Shown piece after piece: positions 22,961-34,890 of a DNA stretch of 64,000 nt. Source of the DNA: Metallyticus violacea. Lineage: Eukaryota; Arthropoda; Insecta; Mantodea; Metallyticidae. The DNA lies in the NCBI GenBank assembly GCA_030762175.1, contig CM060834.1, positions 70,464,001 through 70,528,000 on the forward strand, given 5' to 3'. Under the pieces are notes generated by a model. It was not told where the DNA came from. It ran no database searches and was given only the letters and a program-made list of their open reading frames with translations. Made by a program: the position numbers and the translations under genes. Each line of letters begins with the position of its first letter. Positions within the stretch are counted from its first letter, which is position 1.

Positions 22961-23473
22961 ATTTCTAGTTTGTTTCCTCCCCTAATCAAAACAACAACAT
23001 CGTCTGCAAAAGAAACCACCTTTGTGCAATGTTTGTAGCAAAGATTTAATAATGAATCATAGTGGATATTCCACAACCCAGGTCCACAACAAGATCCTTG
23101 CGGGCATCCTTTGCTGACGGTTCTTTCTATTCCTATACTGCCTGCTGATAGCAGCTTCTTCTCCCACTAAAAAAACTCTTTGTTAATAGGTAAAGGTTCT
23201 TGGGACATAGATAATCCTTCAGTGACTTAAGAATACTGAGCCACCAAGCCCCATCAAAAGCACTTTGAACATCCAAGCTAATCATAGCTACCTGTTGCTT
23301 GTTTCTCAAAGCTTCTTCCATAAAGTGTTTCACTGTCATTATTGCGTCAGTTGTTCCGGTTTGCGGAGTGAACCCAAATTGATTCTTATTTAGCAGGTGC
23401 AAATAGTGCATTATTCTGTTTATGAGAAGTTTTCAAGCACTTTCCCGGCAGCGTTTAAAAGGCTGATGAGTCT

Positions 23474-23564
23474 AAATTTGGTGACGTCTGCTTTATTTTC
23501 CTGTCCTGGTTTCACAATTGGTATGAAACCAGGACAGGAAATTAAAGCAGACGTCACCAAATTT
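23474..23564. repeat. 41-bp inverted duplication inside LINE RT
   Basis: The arm at 23474-23514 (AAATTTGGTGACGTCTGCTT start) and the arm at 23524-23564 are reverse complements with one mismatch, separated by the 9-base spacer CAATTGGTA. In the LINE frame one arm encodes the PGQENKADVTKF segment next to RT block 1. The other arm is an inverted extra copy followed at once by a GT microsatellite. This fits a local template-switch event. Confidence 0.95.
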
Positions 23565-23597
23565 GTGTGTGTGTGTGTGTGCGTGCGTGCGTGCGTG
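23565..23597. repeat. GT / GTGC microsatellite
   Basis: (GT)n followed by (GCGT)n abutting the right arm of the inverted duplication. Confidence 0.9.
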
Positions 23598-23690
23598 TCA
23601 CCTAAAACTTCAGGTAAGTTGTGAATGTCATAGAAGCCTAGCATCACTTTCGTTACATCGCCCTCTTCGGTGGACATTTTAATAAACTAA

Positions 23691-25679
23691 GGTCTCAGAG
23701 CTGCTATTGCTCTAGAAACATTATGGATGATTCTAATGGCCGTTCCTTTCTCCACTATCAATATATTTGCAATAACTATTTGAAAACTTTCTGTCGCATA
23801 GAGCCTTAAAGTTAGTACTATCCTGAACACCATATTCAAAGCATGGTTCCGCTTAGTTTGTGATTGTAATCGGGGACGCAATATCTGGTCTAGTTCTTTG
23901 ATATCTTTTGCTAAGCGAAATAGCATTGCCTTTTTATCATTTAGATCTAGGAACTGCTTTTTTCTCTCATGAAATATACCAGGAGCGCGGTGAAATTAAT
24001 CTTTGTATGAGAAGTTGGGAATCAGAAATCCGCACAATACACCGCTTGTAAGGTTAATCTAACGTATTCTACAATCGAACACAACTCTTGTCTGTTGTTA
24101 TTACGCGGAAATGAAAAATGAAACACTGAAGAAACTTTATATACACGAAATTAAAATAAAAGTTACTAACCATGTATGTATAAGTGAAGTGGTTATGTTT
24201 CTGTACTCTGAGAAATTTTTCTTTAACAATTACTAAACTTTAGTTCGTGCTTTAAATTATGAAATTTTGCAAGATAGATGTAATTTGAAGTATAATAATC
24301 GTAGATGCAAAATTTCCAAGTTAAGTATAACGATGGTTAATTTTATGCCCTAAACTCAAGTTCGCTCTTTATACAGCCGGTCCTAAAGGTATCAGAACTC
24401 AGAAAAGTTAATCCGCAGTTACTCAAGAGATAGAGAGTCCTAATTTGAATCTTTTGCACTAGAAATTTCTTCAGCCAAACTGTCACACCTTGAATCAAAT
24501 CGTTCCACTGTAATCTCTACTATTATATCTGCTGTAGTAATGTTCTTAAATTTTGTTAACATGTCGACACGCGTTCCTTCACGTTTCCAGACCTATTTCT
24601 TCGAACATTTTGTAGCACAAATTTAAGCTTAAATGTGTTATCTCTATCGATCAACTGTTGTAACTCTGCCCAGATCATTTTGTTGGGTTCAGGTCTGGGC
24701 AAAATGGTGGATTAATGTTTTGTGGTCATTTTATTTCAGAATTCTGTCTTCTAAATATCTTATGCAAGCACTCCCTATTTGAAATAATATTGTTTTCAAC
24801 TGTATAACGACTGTGATTTAGTTGGGACTGTCCCTCGGCTACAGGCTATCCTCTCCCCGGCCCTCCCTCTTCCCCATTGTTTTGCATGTTTTCTTTCATT
24901 CAGCAGATATAAGAGCCGATGGAATGAAGCGTTGATTCACCAAGGGACAAGAACGATGATTCCAGCTGTACTTCCCTTGGCCACTTCGTAAGCATTACTG
25001 TAAGGCGAAATGTTTCGCCAGAGAAGTGGTTTTTTTTTTTTTGTTTGTTTTGTTTTGATTGGAATTTTATATCCTCAAGATAGAGAACAAACAAATTTCC
25101 AGAAAATACTGGAGTTGCCGAGCGGTCAAGTTTAGGTTTACCATTCATTAGCACTTAACGCGGACCTATGTTTTTTTTTAATAAAACCAGGCTTGCGCAT
25201 TTTCTTCACATTAAGGTCAATCATTTTGTTTTATAGAATGAAGAATATGCAGCGTTCTTTCTGTGATCGGTGTTGGTAACAGTGTTGATGTTGACTATAG
25301 ACCGGCTGAATTAATAATCAAATCCAAGTTTCGATAATCTCAGTTTCGAAATGACATGTCATACCGGCGATATCCATTGGCAAGGTGTACAAATTGATGA
25401 CAGTAAATATGTTGATGAATTTTCCAATTTGAACAAAATTGCCCCTCAAGCTAAGACGGCTACAGGGGTTTCACATAAGAACTACTCCGCACAGCAATGT
25501 TTTGATTCTCTGCGGTTGCGCGGGTCGCGGCCCAAGAGATCGTACTTGTAACTTCGCTTCTAAAAGTGTGTATAAAAATTATTTTATGCAGCAACTGTTC
25601 TCCTTCGGCTAAACAGGCTTTATCGGGAAAACACGTTCTGGTTGACACGTTTAAGTTCGGCCACTATAATATATCTGCT
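23691..25679. other. AT-rich DNA with an unassigned minus-strand frame
   Basis: Minus-strand 23926-23687 encodes 79 codons with no recognisable motif. A short inverted repeat around GCCCAGATC/ GGTCTGGGC lies near 24668-24700. At 25110-25130, GAGTTGCCGAGCGGTCAAG resembles a Leu-type tRNA A box without a matching B box. No gene is called. Confidence 0.45.
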
Positions 25680-26640
25680 TTAAACTGGGATGTTTTCCTT
25701 TAGTTCCTCCAATGTATGAGGGTTTGTTTTATAAACTCTGTTCTTCAGGTAGCCCCACAAGTAAAAACACACACGTTAAATCTGGTGAGCGGAGGGCGGT
25801 ACCGAGCAGTAATAACTCTATCTTCAAACACTTCCTTAATTTTATTCATGAACTCCGCTGCTGTATGAACAGTTGCGGAATTCTGTTGAAATCACCTTTA
25901 TGATTTCTCTTCTTCTTTAAGCTGATGAAAAAATGGGGTCCAAAAGTTCCTTCTATATCTTTCTGCATCTATTGTCTTGTAAAAAAACGGACCAATAATA
26001 CGCCTTAAGCTAACAGCACACGAACCTCTGAACTTTCCCACCATAACGAGAGGTTTCCTGTACATGATGTGCATTTTTCGATACACCAGTAGCGCTTGTT
26101 TTAATTTTTCATGCAGCCGTTCATGTGAAACCAGGCCTCGTCTGAAAATAACAGAAGCATTGGGTCCATTAAACCTTCATTCACAGATGAAAAAAACACT
26201 CACAATAACGTACTTTAGTTACCGCGTCGCCTTGAGTTTAACAATGGATACGTGTACACTTGTACGGTTTGAAGTTAATTTATTTTGTTGCTTTATGTGC
26301 AGAACACACTGAAACCCCCACTTGTTGTGCTAATTTATGGAGTGATTTTGTTAACAAACATTCAAGGTGTGCACCAATTTCGTTTAATTTATAAAACTAC
26401 GCTTTCACTTGTTTTTTTTTTTTGTGCGCTGATCCAGTAGAATAAAATTTATCCGCAATATCATTAATTGCTTTTCTGAAAAGACACAATTGACCACGGA
26501 ACTGCAAATGAAATTCGGCACAAACACGACGTATTGACTCGTACTGTGAAAACTTTTAAATACGAAAATGCCTGCTCTACAGTCAACTGTCCCATCTTGA
26601 CGAAACTCAACTACTGCACTGCTTTGAAGCAACGCTCAAG
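25680..26640 (-). pseudogene. IS630/mariner-superfamily transposase relic
   Basis: On the minus strand, starting near 26.6 kb, broken frames give RRVCAEFHLQFRGQ and KAINDIADKFYSTGSAHKKK (N-terminal region). Next comes DPMLLLFSDEAWFHMNGCM, the block with the first or second acidic residue of the 'FSDEaHFhlnG' type. RRIIGPFFYKTIDAERY follows, then FQQNSATVHTA, where the family usually has QQDGA, so a catalytic Asp is Asn. The end reads RSPDLT, then after a frameshift LWGYLKNRVYKTNPHTLEEL. This domain order matches a widespread insect DDE transposase group. Terminal repeats were not identified. At least two frameshifts and several stops make it inactive. Confidence 0.8.
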
Positions 26641-26729
26641 GACAAGAAGGGAGACTTGTAGGGGAAAGAATGGGTAATGCCTCACGCAGCCGATTGGATT
26701 AAAAAACTGCTCTTGCTCTGTATATAGAC

Positions 26730-26935
26730 TCTGAAAAATGAAGAAAAGTATGCCGAGATCTTAAAGATGAATGAAATTCTTTTTGCAATTCCAGGTCACA
26801 GTGGCAACGTTGAAAGAGTATTTTCTGTAATACAAGCACGATGTGTCAAACTTACCATAGATTCTGTAAAGGGACTTGCTTTAGTAAAACTTAATTATAG
26901 ACATTTTACATGCAAATATATTTTTATAGTAGCAA
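26730..26935 (+). pseudogene. hAT transposase C-terminal dimerisation fragment
   Basis: The frame at 26767-26979 reads MNEILFAIPGHSGNVERVFSV, then LTIDSVKGLALVKLNY and FTCKYIF. This matches the C-terminal hAT dimerisation region ('iPghna.vERvFSlm...vetvkallivk'). A short internal deletion seems to lie after the VFS block. Only the last 60-70 residues survive. No hAT terminal repeats or 8-bp duplications were found. Confidence 0.75.
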
Positions 26936-26979
26936 GGAACTCTAGTCAGACCACTTGCAATAAGGAAGTACAAAGGTGA

Positions 26980-28987
26980 TGTAGTTTTTATTCCTACTGC
27001 CATTGGTGGAATTTATATTGGATAAAGCTGTGTCTGGCCAGATTTCCCAGGGTACTCCTGTTTTCCCTACTATTCATTCCGCCATCTGCTTCAGTGCCTC
27101 TATTATTCTTATTTTCTTCACCTTGTGCATTCAATGTACAAGTTAAAATAGAATGCACAATTGGGAGTGCAGAGCTCTAGCCCCTGAGTGGCAAGGGAGT
27201 TGGCATTAGCGTAATTATCTTGATAAACACCATCATAATCGGTTGTAACTGTTAGAACGTAAATTTATCACTCTTTCCCATCGTATTTTATGTCCTTATT
27301 CCCCTTCAGTACATGAAGCAATTAAAAATGCCGATTCTTGATCTTAGCACTAATTTCATGCTATTAGCTAAAAGTACTTTCAATAAAACATATATTACCT
27401 CAAGTTTCCACAATTTTACGTAATTGTTAATGTTTGGAATATTTTTGATTGAAAGCAAAGTGTTAAAATCAAACGGAAATTACAAGGAAACAGTAGTTAA
27501 AGCGTTTAAATTAATATAAATGTAACCAATTAACCATTGACCATAGCTAGTTAGCAGAGGTAAAATGTTCATTAAGGCCGAACCTACCCAAAATTAGTGT
27601 GCTGGGCTTTAAATATGTTAATTTTATTGGCGAATTAAAACGATTTCTAATTTGATCGAATGCGTGGATAGTCTTTTACTAATAATATAGTGGAAGGTTC
27701 AGCATGTCTTATGCAAATGGAGCAGTGATTTTCTACGACAGCGACAGGGAATTTTCATTACTCTGCAGGCTAGCCTAGGTCCCAGCCCATGTGTATATTC
27801 TGCCCTCTTCTGGAATTTCACAGGAGCTGAAGCCTAACAGTAGGAAAAAATGTAAACGATATATATAAAGTAGTATTTCGCTATTTTAATTATATTGTAG
27901 TAATGTGGAATTAAGTCAAAATATTTTATTTTAACAACGATTGTAAATAATTGTGTTTTAGAATTATTCTAAAACTCACTTAGTTGTATTTTAGGTTACA
28001 TTGAACCGCGGTTCGTATGATAATTTAGTAGCTTTTCATCTGACAATTTCTAGTAATTGTCAAATGTAGCGGAATGGCACCGCATCTTGCAAGAATTATA
28101 GAGAAAGAGGCGGTAAAAATTCCAGTAAATCATCAGAAATTCATAACAGGAGCTACTGATGTACTCAAAGAAAACGAACCGGAGGAGATTGAAAATTTAT
28201 ACAAATAGATTTAAGGGTGACCTATGAAACATGAACGTTTTTAATATTTCGTGTAATTTAATTTAATTACTACTTACATTTTTGATAGTCAGCATGCCAA
28301 AATTTTGAAGGTGAAAGAATTTTATTAACACAAATTAGATTATCCATTAATTTCGACATCTTTTGTCCGAGCCTACGCTTTACAAAAAGCCACGCTTAGC
28401 CACTACTAGTTAGAATTATGCAACTGAAAAATAATATGCAGATTAACCTTCTTTTCTTGAAAGTTGAAATAGTCTTGCCATATTAAAAGCGGCCTGCCTT
28501 CTGTAACCTTGATATAACTAGGTATATTTTGTGCTGCATTCTGGCGCTCTCCTTATATGTTGGTATCAGTTCGTTCTTGGTTTCTCTATTTTTCATTCAG
28601 ATTGCAGATCTGTAATTCTTCTCATATTTCTATATTTTTCTTCTTATCTATTTATCTAAATGCAGCTAATGATGGAAGGAATTTCACTTCGCAACTTTCT
28701 TTTCTTCCTCTGTCCGGTCTGCTTGCTGTCCAGTTTTCGCTTTCATATCAGAAACTGGTACTGCAATTGTTTTGTGTAGTTTTAACTGGGGTACCTGTTC
28801 TTATTTTATTTCATACCTTCGGAAAGCCACTATACAATTAGATAACATATAAAAACAATACAACAAATATTTCGCTAATATAAAATAAAACAATGATAAA
28901 TCAGGGGAAAAAGCATAAAAGTCTGTATTTATTAATAAAATCATAGAACAGGTCACCAGTTTGAACTATTTAAGCTACAACATTTCT
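26980..28987. other. AT-rich DNA, no recognisable gene
   Basis: Frame 28557-28841 is hydrophobic but shows no domain. A 12-bp palindrome GAACCGCGGTTC lies near 28004. Nothing else is called. Confidence 0.5.
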
Positions 28988-29530
28988 TAAAATCAAGGAA
29001 ATCGCGCTATTACTTGTGGGGGTATGCCTGAAAATCGAGTGGGGGTTAAAGCGAAATTTATTTAATGTGTTTTAAGGAAACTCGGTTGATGTCATTGAAA
29101 CAAAATAAGATGCATAGTTTGTGAAAATCAATAAAATCAGATTATTAAGAATTGGGTTAACCTGAAACCTAGCCTTTAAAAATCGCTCTAGCGGCACCAA
29201 TATTTACTTTTTGGAAATAAAACACAGTGTATTTCATTGAAATAAAATAAGAAAAATAGTCTCTGACAATCGGAGAAATCGGGCCATTAGGAATGGAGAT
29301 TTAACTGAAACCCAAAGTTTAACAATCGCTATAGTGGCAGCAATATTTGTTTCTTCACAACAAAATTTGGTACACACAATTTAAGTAAAATAAGAAAAAT
29401 ATTTTCAGAAAATTAGGGAAATTGAACCATTAGGACTAAAAAATATATTTAGAAATCAACTTTTAAAAAGCGCTCTTGCGTTTAATTTTTTATCAATTAT
29501 TTCAAAATAAAAGGTAAAATTAACTCGGCA
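28988..29530. repeat. Degenerate tandem repeat, unit about 142 bp, nearly four units
   Basis: Unit starts at about 28988, 29123, 29265 and 29408 share a motif like GAAAATCRRGGAAATCG, then CCATTAGGA, then TTAACCTGAAACC, then AAAATCGCTCTAGCGGCA, CAATATTTG and a tail like TGAAATAAAATAAGAAAAAT. Spacing is 135, 142 and 143. Unit 2 and unit 3 are most alike; unit 1 and unit 4 are more diverged. This is a satellite-like or TE-internal tandem array. Confidence 0.8.
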
Positions 29531-30714
29531 TATAAACTGTTTTATATTTGTAAAATACATATGTTTTATTTTTATCAAAAGCATCGTCATGAAGATAACA
29601 AATGTGAAATGTTGATCTAATATGGGTTGAGAATTATATTTGTAAGTAAGAGCGCGCTGTTATACCCTTCAGAAAGTGTGTGCGTTACATATTTTTACTA
29701 CAATAACATTTAAATTAAATCTCAAAGCCAATGAAAATCATTGAAACTTTCGATTGTTTATTGTTGATTGTGTGTATTTGCTTATATATTGTAATTTTTC
29801 CTGAATAGTAGCATGTTTTAGTTTTATTGAAACATATGAACATCATCTTAAATAGCCAATGTAACTCCAAACTTTGTTACTTTAATCCTAAAACTGCAAA
29901 AAAATATAATCTTGCTGAAGTAAAACCATTTTTTTGCTAGTAAATAGTGCCTGGAAATAACCGAGGTGTTGAGTCATCCTGTAAACACGGTTTTAACAAT
30001 CAGAAACGCTGATCACAGTTTTATCTCTAGCAATCGTCCATTGTCATAAATCTTCAGAAACACCCGAAATAATGTGACGTCAAAGGAATGGTACTTTGTT
30101 CCCAAATGCGTAAAAAGCGCTTCGATAGAACAATAACTTCTAGACGACTGGCTTTGATGACTAAAAAAATGTATCGATAAATTGTCTACAGGAAAGGAAA
30201 GATTGTGAAATAGCTTGCTACAGTAAGTTGGTTTCTAATTTGAGACCCCCTGAAATTCAGGCATTTAACTAAAGCTTCTACTGATACCGGAGCGTATAAG
30301 CAGTGCGAACAGGAGAGAGTTTTAACTTTTGTTTGGAATGACATTTAGCGGAACGAAAGTGTTCAGCATTGCACACATTTTATCATCTGGCAGATTATCG
30401 TTGGAAGTGTTTGCCTTCCTGGTATGGTGAACGGCATTTCTCCATGATGTCATTGTTCCAGTTTTTCTGAGAATATGCTGACCCAAATAATAAGATTTAC
30501 TACGTGATTTTGCTTGCTCTTGACTTGTAGGCCTGGTGATTCAAAAATTCACATATGGTGATTGCCAGTTTGAACCTTATGCTGATAATAGAAAAAAAAA
30601 ATTATAATTTCAGATGAAGCTTAAATATAGCAATTTTATACATGCAGTAAGTAATGGGCCTCGTTTTCGCAAAAAATTTAAAATAATAGTTTTTGTACCT
30701 TATTTATTATGAAA
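29531..30714. other. AT-rich DNA, no recognisable gene
   Basis: No coding signal, SINE block or simple repeat of note. Confidence 0.5.
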
Positions 30715-31740
30715 TATGGAGCAATGTAATTGGGTTCTCTCAATATACTCCTCACCAACGTCAATGTACCTGGTAATTTAATTATGTCATCGCGAGACCA
30801 TTGTTTGGGAGTACTACGCCACCACTAGTAGACAAATGCCTGCAATTCCTCGTTGTTGCTTAGTTTTTGCGAATGCATCATGTTGGCAAATACGGCATAA
30901 TCAGAGGGAGCTAGATCTGGTGAATATGGTGGGTGTGGCACAACTTTGCGGTCCTCGTTATCACATTAGAGGATCCCTGTCAGCTACTTCCTCTTTCACC
31001 TTTGCTGAATCCTGCGTGTAAGGGTTTCGCTGTTGATAGTCGTCCGGTCCATTAACAGTATGCATGAAGTGTTCCAAATGATCTTCTGCTTGCCCTCAGA
31101 TTGAGTGCACGACCTTTCTTGTGCAGGATATTTCATTGCATAGTTTGAACTTTATTCTCTGGTGCGTGGTCGTGACACCACACCAGTCATTAGCTTTTCC
31201 AAAAAATCCGGATCTTCATTATGCATTTCCAGTAGCCGACGACAGACTTCAACTCTTTGTCTTTTTATATTCAAATAATGGTAAACAATGTTTTGCATAG
31301 CTGCGCGGCCGAGGCTTTCTGGCACTCAAGTTCATCCAAGATTACTCGCCTATTAGTCATAATTAATTCGGAATAATCTCAATGTTCCTGGGAGACCGCG
31401 TTGTTGATGGACGATCATCTGTACTCGCAGATTCCCTGCCGCTGGCGAATCCATTGATCCAGTTGTAAATGGTAATGTGTACAGGAGCTTCTTGACCACA
31501 TGCTGCACGTCTATGAATTTTGCATTTTTGTCCATGAGTCGCCTTCCATCTTGTCCATATATTTCTCTGCTTGACAACAAACGAATGCTTTGCTTTCCCT
31601 ACACATACTGCTTACAATTGCCAAATAGCGTCTGCTAGTATCAGTCCATCGACCAAGAATGGCCGTGTCCATAGATTGCGCGATATTGGTTAAATGCTAT
31701 TTGTGAATTGTATCTGAACGCCTCTCGTACTTTAGTTTAG
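30715..31740 (-). pseudogene. Mariner-family transposase relic (mariner-3)
   Basis: On the minus strand, broken frames include PGTLRLFRINYD, then a block RVEVCRRLLEMHNEDPDFLE followed by KLMTG, the segment preceding the first catalytic Asp of mariners. The TGDE motif itself is not recognisable. The C-terminal half has PHPPYSPDLAPSDYAVF, the block holding the third catalytic Asp. TATGGAG near 30716 and CTCCATA near 31888 form a weak candidate terminal repeat pair that would give an element of about 1.2 kb. Many stops and shifts make this an old copy. Confidence 0.75.
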
Positions 31741-33478
31741 ATATTTCTCTTAAAACCTTTGCAAAGTTTAAAAGTTCACTAAACCAAATATTTCATTTCT
31801 GCATAAATTTTGGTTCAATCGAGAAAATACCCATTCAAATAAAAAAAACATTGATGGCCCCAACGATGAAAATGTTTGGAGGTTACTCCATATAGTAAAC
31901 CTTCCGTCAACATTGTAATATTTTTTTCATTATATTTTTAAGAACTGTCGTAAACTTTTTATAGTTTCCATTAAATTTTGTTCTAAATGTTTACCTATCT
32001 TTTCTTACTAGCAAAGTAAGACTACACGACTCGCCACAAGTGAGCAGTATCCTCTCATTTCGAGCCTTCTGCTTGTTTTGCAACAATTATTTTCAAATTT
32101 ACCATACATTTTACGGAAAATAATTATTAACCATTAACTTTAGAATATTAGTATTGACTATATTACTAAGTTTCATCAAAACCAGATCTCTTGTAAGTGT
32201 TTAATGCGTCAATCGTTCCAGACTTTGAGGGCAATCCTAAACTAAATTCTAAAACGAAACATAGATAATAACTAACATAGAACAATCTAAATACTATTTT
32301 TAATAAAAAAACCACATGTCCTGTATAATCGAAATAGTTTTATAATTACACTATACTGAAAGTATCAATTTACAAATGCATTTCGTCTCAATGCAGATAT
32401 TTTATGTTTACTATTGCCAACCCTGTCCAAAAAGTGATACATTATTTTCTTATATATTGCGTGTAAAATATTTTGTTAAATAAGCGACACTTTAACTGAT
32501 TGAAATACTTTTAGAATTAAATTACCATGTTTCCTGTGTGTGTGCGTGCGCGCGCGCGTGTGTGTGGGGGGGGGTTCTTTTTTTCCCCTAAGATGTAAAG
32601 TAATGTATTGTTGTACTGCTATTAAACATAATTCTTTTAAATCTGAGATATTCTTTAAAAAGCTTAGGAGAAACGAAATATTTGACTTCTCATATTTTTA
32701 AATATATTGGCCAAATGTACCACTTCTTTGCGTTAGTGCACACAGCCGTGCAACAGGTTTGTTCTGTTTTTATTTACATGTTTTCATTCACATGACCAGC
32801 TACAGCGATGAAATTCTTGCCCATTTCTGCGGTTCACGGAATATTTCCTATGTATTTATTAAATTGGTATAAAATAAATTTAAAGGATTTTCTGGGAGCT
32901 ATCAGCAATATTTTCCTCGTGGAGTTTATATGTATCTAATACTGCAAGTAAAATCTCTAACTTGTGCCTTGGAATTATTTTCCAACGGTTATATATTTAA
33001 TGCTATTCGTTAAAAAATGCAATTATAGGAAAGGCGCGACTCGTTCTGAACAAAAAGATAGAAATACACTACATTGCAATTTTCAGCTAAACTTTTTAAT
33101 TAATTTGTCATCCCTTGAACACAAGCACCTCTTTTTATCAATCCATTTAACGTTGAAATGCAGGGTAAATCGCGAATTCTGTAGGTTCAATGGCAGGGTG
33201 CACCATCTTGTTGTAAGTGTTCCGCTTGGGGAAGGGAAAAATTTCGTGAAAATATAATTGCCTACGAGCCTGTTCTCACCACATAATCACATTCGCACTA
33301 TCTCTTTCCATTAAAAAACCACACGTTTGGACTTTTCCAACACTTGCCTTCATGTTCAGAGTGAGATTTAATTTCATCTTTACCCATTGCCGTATTACAT
33401 ATTATTTCTTAAATATAACTAAATTACACATTATAGATACACATTATCTTAAACACTATACAATCTTAATTCTACATA
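31741..33478. other. AT-rich DNA; GT/GC/G simple repeat
   Basis: A (GT)n(GC)n(GT)n plus G-run simple repeat lies at about 32537-32574. The frame at 32964-33257 shows no domain I recognise. Confidence 0.5.
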
Positions 33479-33589
33479 CGAGGTCTCTTCAAAAAGTATC
33501 GCGAATTTTGAATTTCTGCGGGCTACGTATATTCGATTTTCGATTATTTTGTGGCGTTGTGTTGGTACTCATGTCCCTCACTTATGTTG

Positions 33590-34836
33590 TGAAGCAGGAA
33601 ATAAGGCTGCCTTTATTAATTTAATAACTGAAGGCTGCAGAGTTATATTTATAAAGGCATTAGATTTGATAAGGGTAATTATTATGTATAGGTATAAGAA
33701 ATATTTTAGAGATAGGTATAACAGAAATGGAAATAATTTGTAACTTGTAACCTACAAAAGGGTTTTGTATACATGTTAGAAAGAGACAGAGATGTATACA
33801 TGACGACTCGTCCACTGACCGCTCCTTAGACAAGGCTGAGGAAAGGGTAAACTATCTTTTGTTAGGTCACGAACCTTCTACCCAGGAAATACTTAGGAGT
33901 TTACAATAAGAGAAACACGTGGCCGTAACGGGACGGTATTTAACAAAGTCAGACGTAGCAATAATTTAAGAGAAAATGAAAATGTCAGAACGGAGACGAA
34001 AATGTTTTATTACAGGAAAGCCGAAAACAGCCCATCCACACGTGCGTTATCTCTGGGAACATTTAGAAATCTACAAACTAAGGAAGGCAAAAGATTTTTC
34101 GATAGAAATCAGCATGTAAGCAAACGGCCGAAATTTATGGCAGGTTGTTCTGGGAAAATTCAAGTTCGTGGGAAGGCATTAGATCAGGGGGGAAAGAATA
34201 ATTCTAGCCAATGGTCATTTGATAAAAGTCAACCAATAAGGAAAACTTAGTTACAAATAAATATTTTTAAGATAGCCAATGATGAAAGTACAACACGGAA
34301 ATAGGATACTATACGAAGGAATTTAATTTAGCGAGAGGCGTGGCGATGTAGTAGAAAACTGGGGTACGGAAATCAGAGAGACAGTCTCTGGCACATTCAC
34401 ACATTCAGTAGAGATATGAGAGGGAGATACATTTTTCAGACATTCGCAGATTGACATTCTTTGGCACATTCAGACATTCGGACATTCAGGGAGTGAGTCA
34501 TTCATTCAGACGAGAAACGGAGGACATCATACGAGAAGCAGGCAGCCTGAGTCATTTAAAAAATAATCATCTAAGTCATTTCTAAAGTTCAGTTGAGGTC
34601 AGTGTAAGTCATTTCTAAGGTCAGTCTAAGTGTGCAGTGAGGTCAGCTACGAGCCGTCAGGAATAAACCTGCCAAGTTGTTAAATAAATCAAATGTTCAA
34701 ACAGTGCCGGACTTATTAATACAGTGAACAATCTCCTTCCCCCCCTAATGACTTTCAAGTCGTTAAAAACAGTCCAAAATTTACCCTGAGAACCCATCAA
34801 TCCCCCATACATTGAAACCACCCAAATACCGTTCCA
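33590..34836 (-). mobile_element. Solo-LTR-like element, copy 2 (LTR-1), 1247 bp
   Basis: On the minus strand it starts TGGAACGGTATTTGGG at 34836 and ends TTTCCTGCTTCA at 33590, with GTTG duplicated at 33586-33589 and 34837-34840. It is alignable along its length to copy 1 at 21658-22960. It lacks an internal segment of roughly 40-50 bp that copy 1 has near its start. It lies in the untranslated leader of mariner-2, between the left TIR and the transposase start, so this LTR inserted after the mariner. Confidence 0.87.
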
Positions 34837-34890
34837 GTTGACAAACTCGGCCATTTTGAATGTTCAGTTAATTGCTGACAGCTATTTTGC

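Larger units (their letters stand above)
20020..23690 (-). mobile_element. R1-clade non-LTR retrotransposon, 5'-truncated and split by an LTR
   Basis: The minus strand carries, in order, reverse transcriptase (about 23.5-22.96 kb), a 1303-bp LTR insertion (21658-22960), the remaining RT and thumb, RNase H, and a terminal Cys/His motif ending near 20.2 kb. The RT blocks (ISLDVQSAFDGAWW, GCPQGSCCGPGLWN, SFADDVVVLIRG) are characteristic of the R1 clade. No gag-like ORF1 or endonuclease domain is visible upstream, so the copy is 5'-truncated. The exact 3' end near 20.02 kb is approximate; no clear poly-A tail was seen. It is not obviously in rDNA, so it belongs to a dispersed R1-like lineage or is a stray copy. 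Confidence 0.9.
22961..23690 (-). pseudogene. R1 LINE ORF2, RT fingers and palm
   Basis: Broken minus-strand frames give LLNAAGKVLE (RT block 1), NKNQFGFTPQTGTTDA, then MISLDVQSAFDGAWWLSILK with the first catalytic Asp, then LTKSFFSGRR. A frameshift near 23145 leads to TVSKGCPQGSCCGPGLWN and VVSFADDVVVLIRGGNKLEI, with both Asp residues of the FADD box retained. The frame runs straight into the LTR at 22960. The region just upstream is disrupted by the inverted duplication at 23474-23564 and a GT repeat. The minus-strand frame at 23926-23687 does not match R1 and is left unassigned. Confidence 0.88.

Noticed and set aside
25110..25135. Leu-type tRNA A-box-like sequence
   Set aside because: No B box or acceptor pairing at a suitable distance.
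21658..34836. Idea that the two LTR-1 copies are the two ends of one large retrotransposon
   Set aside because: They are in opposite orientation and each has its own distinct 4-bp target duplication, so they are separate insertions.
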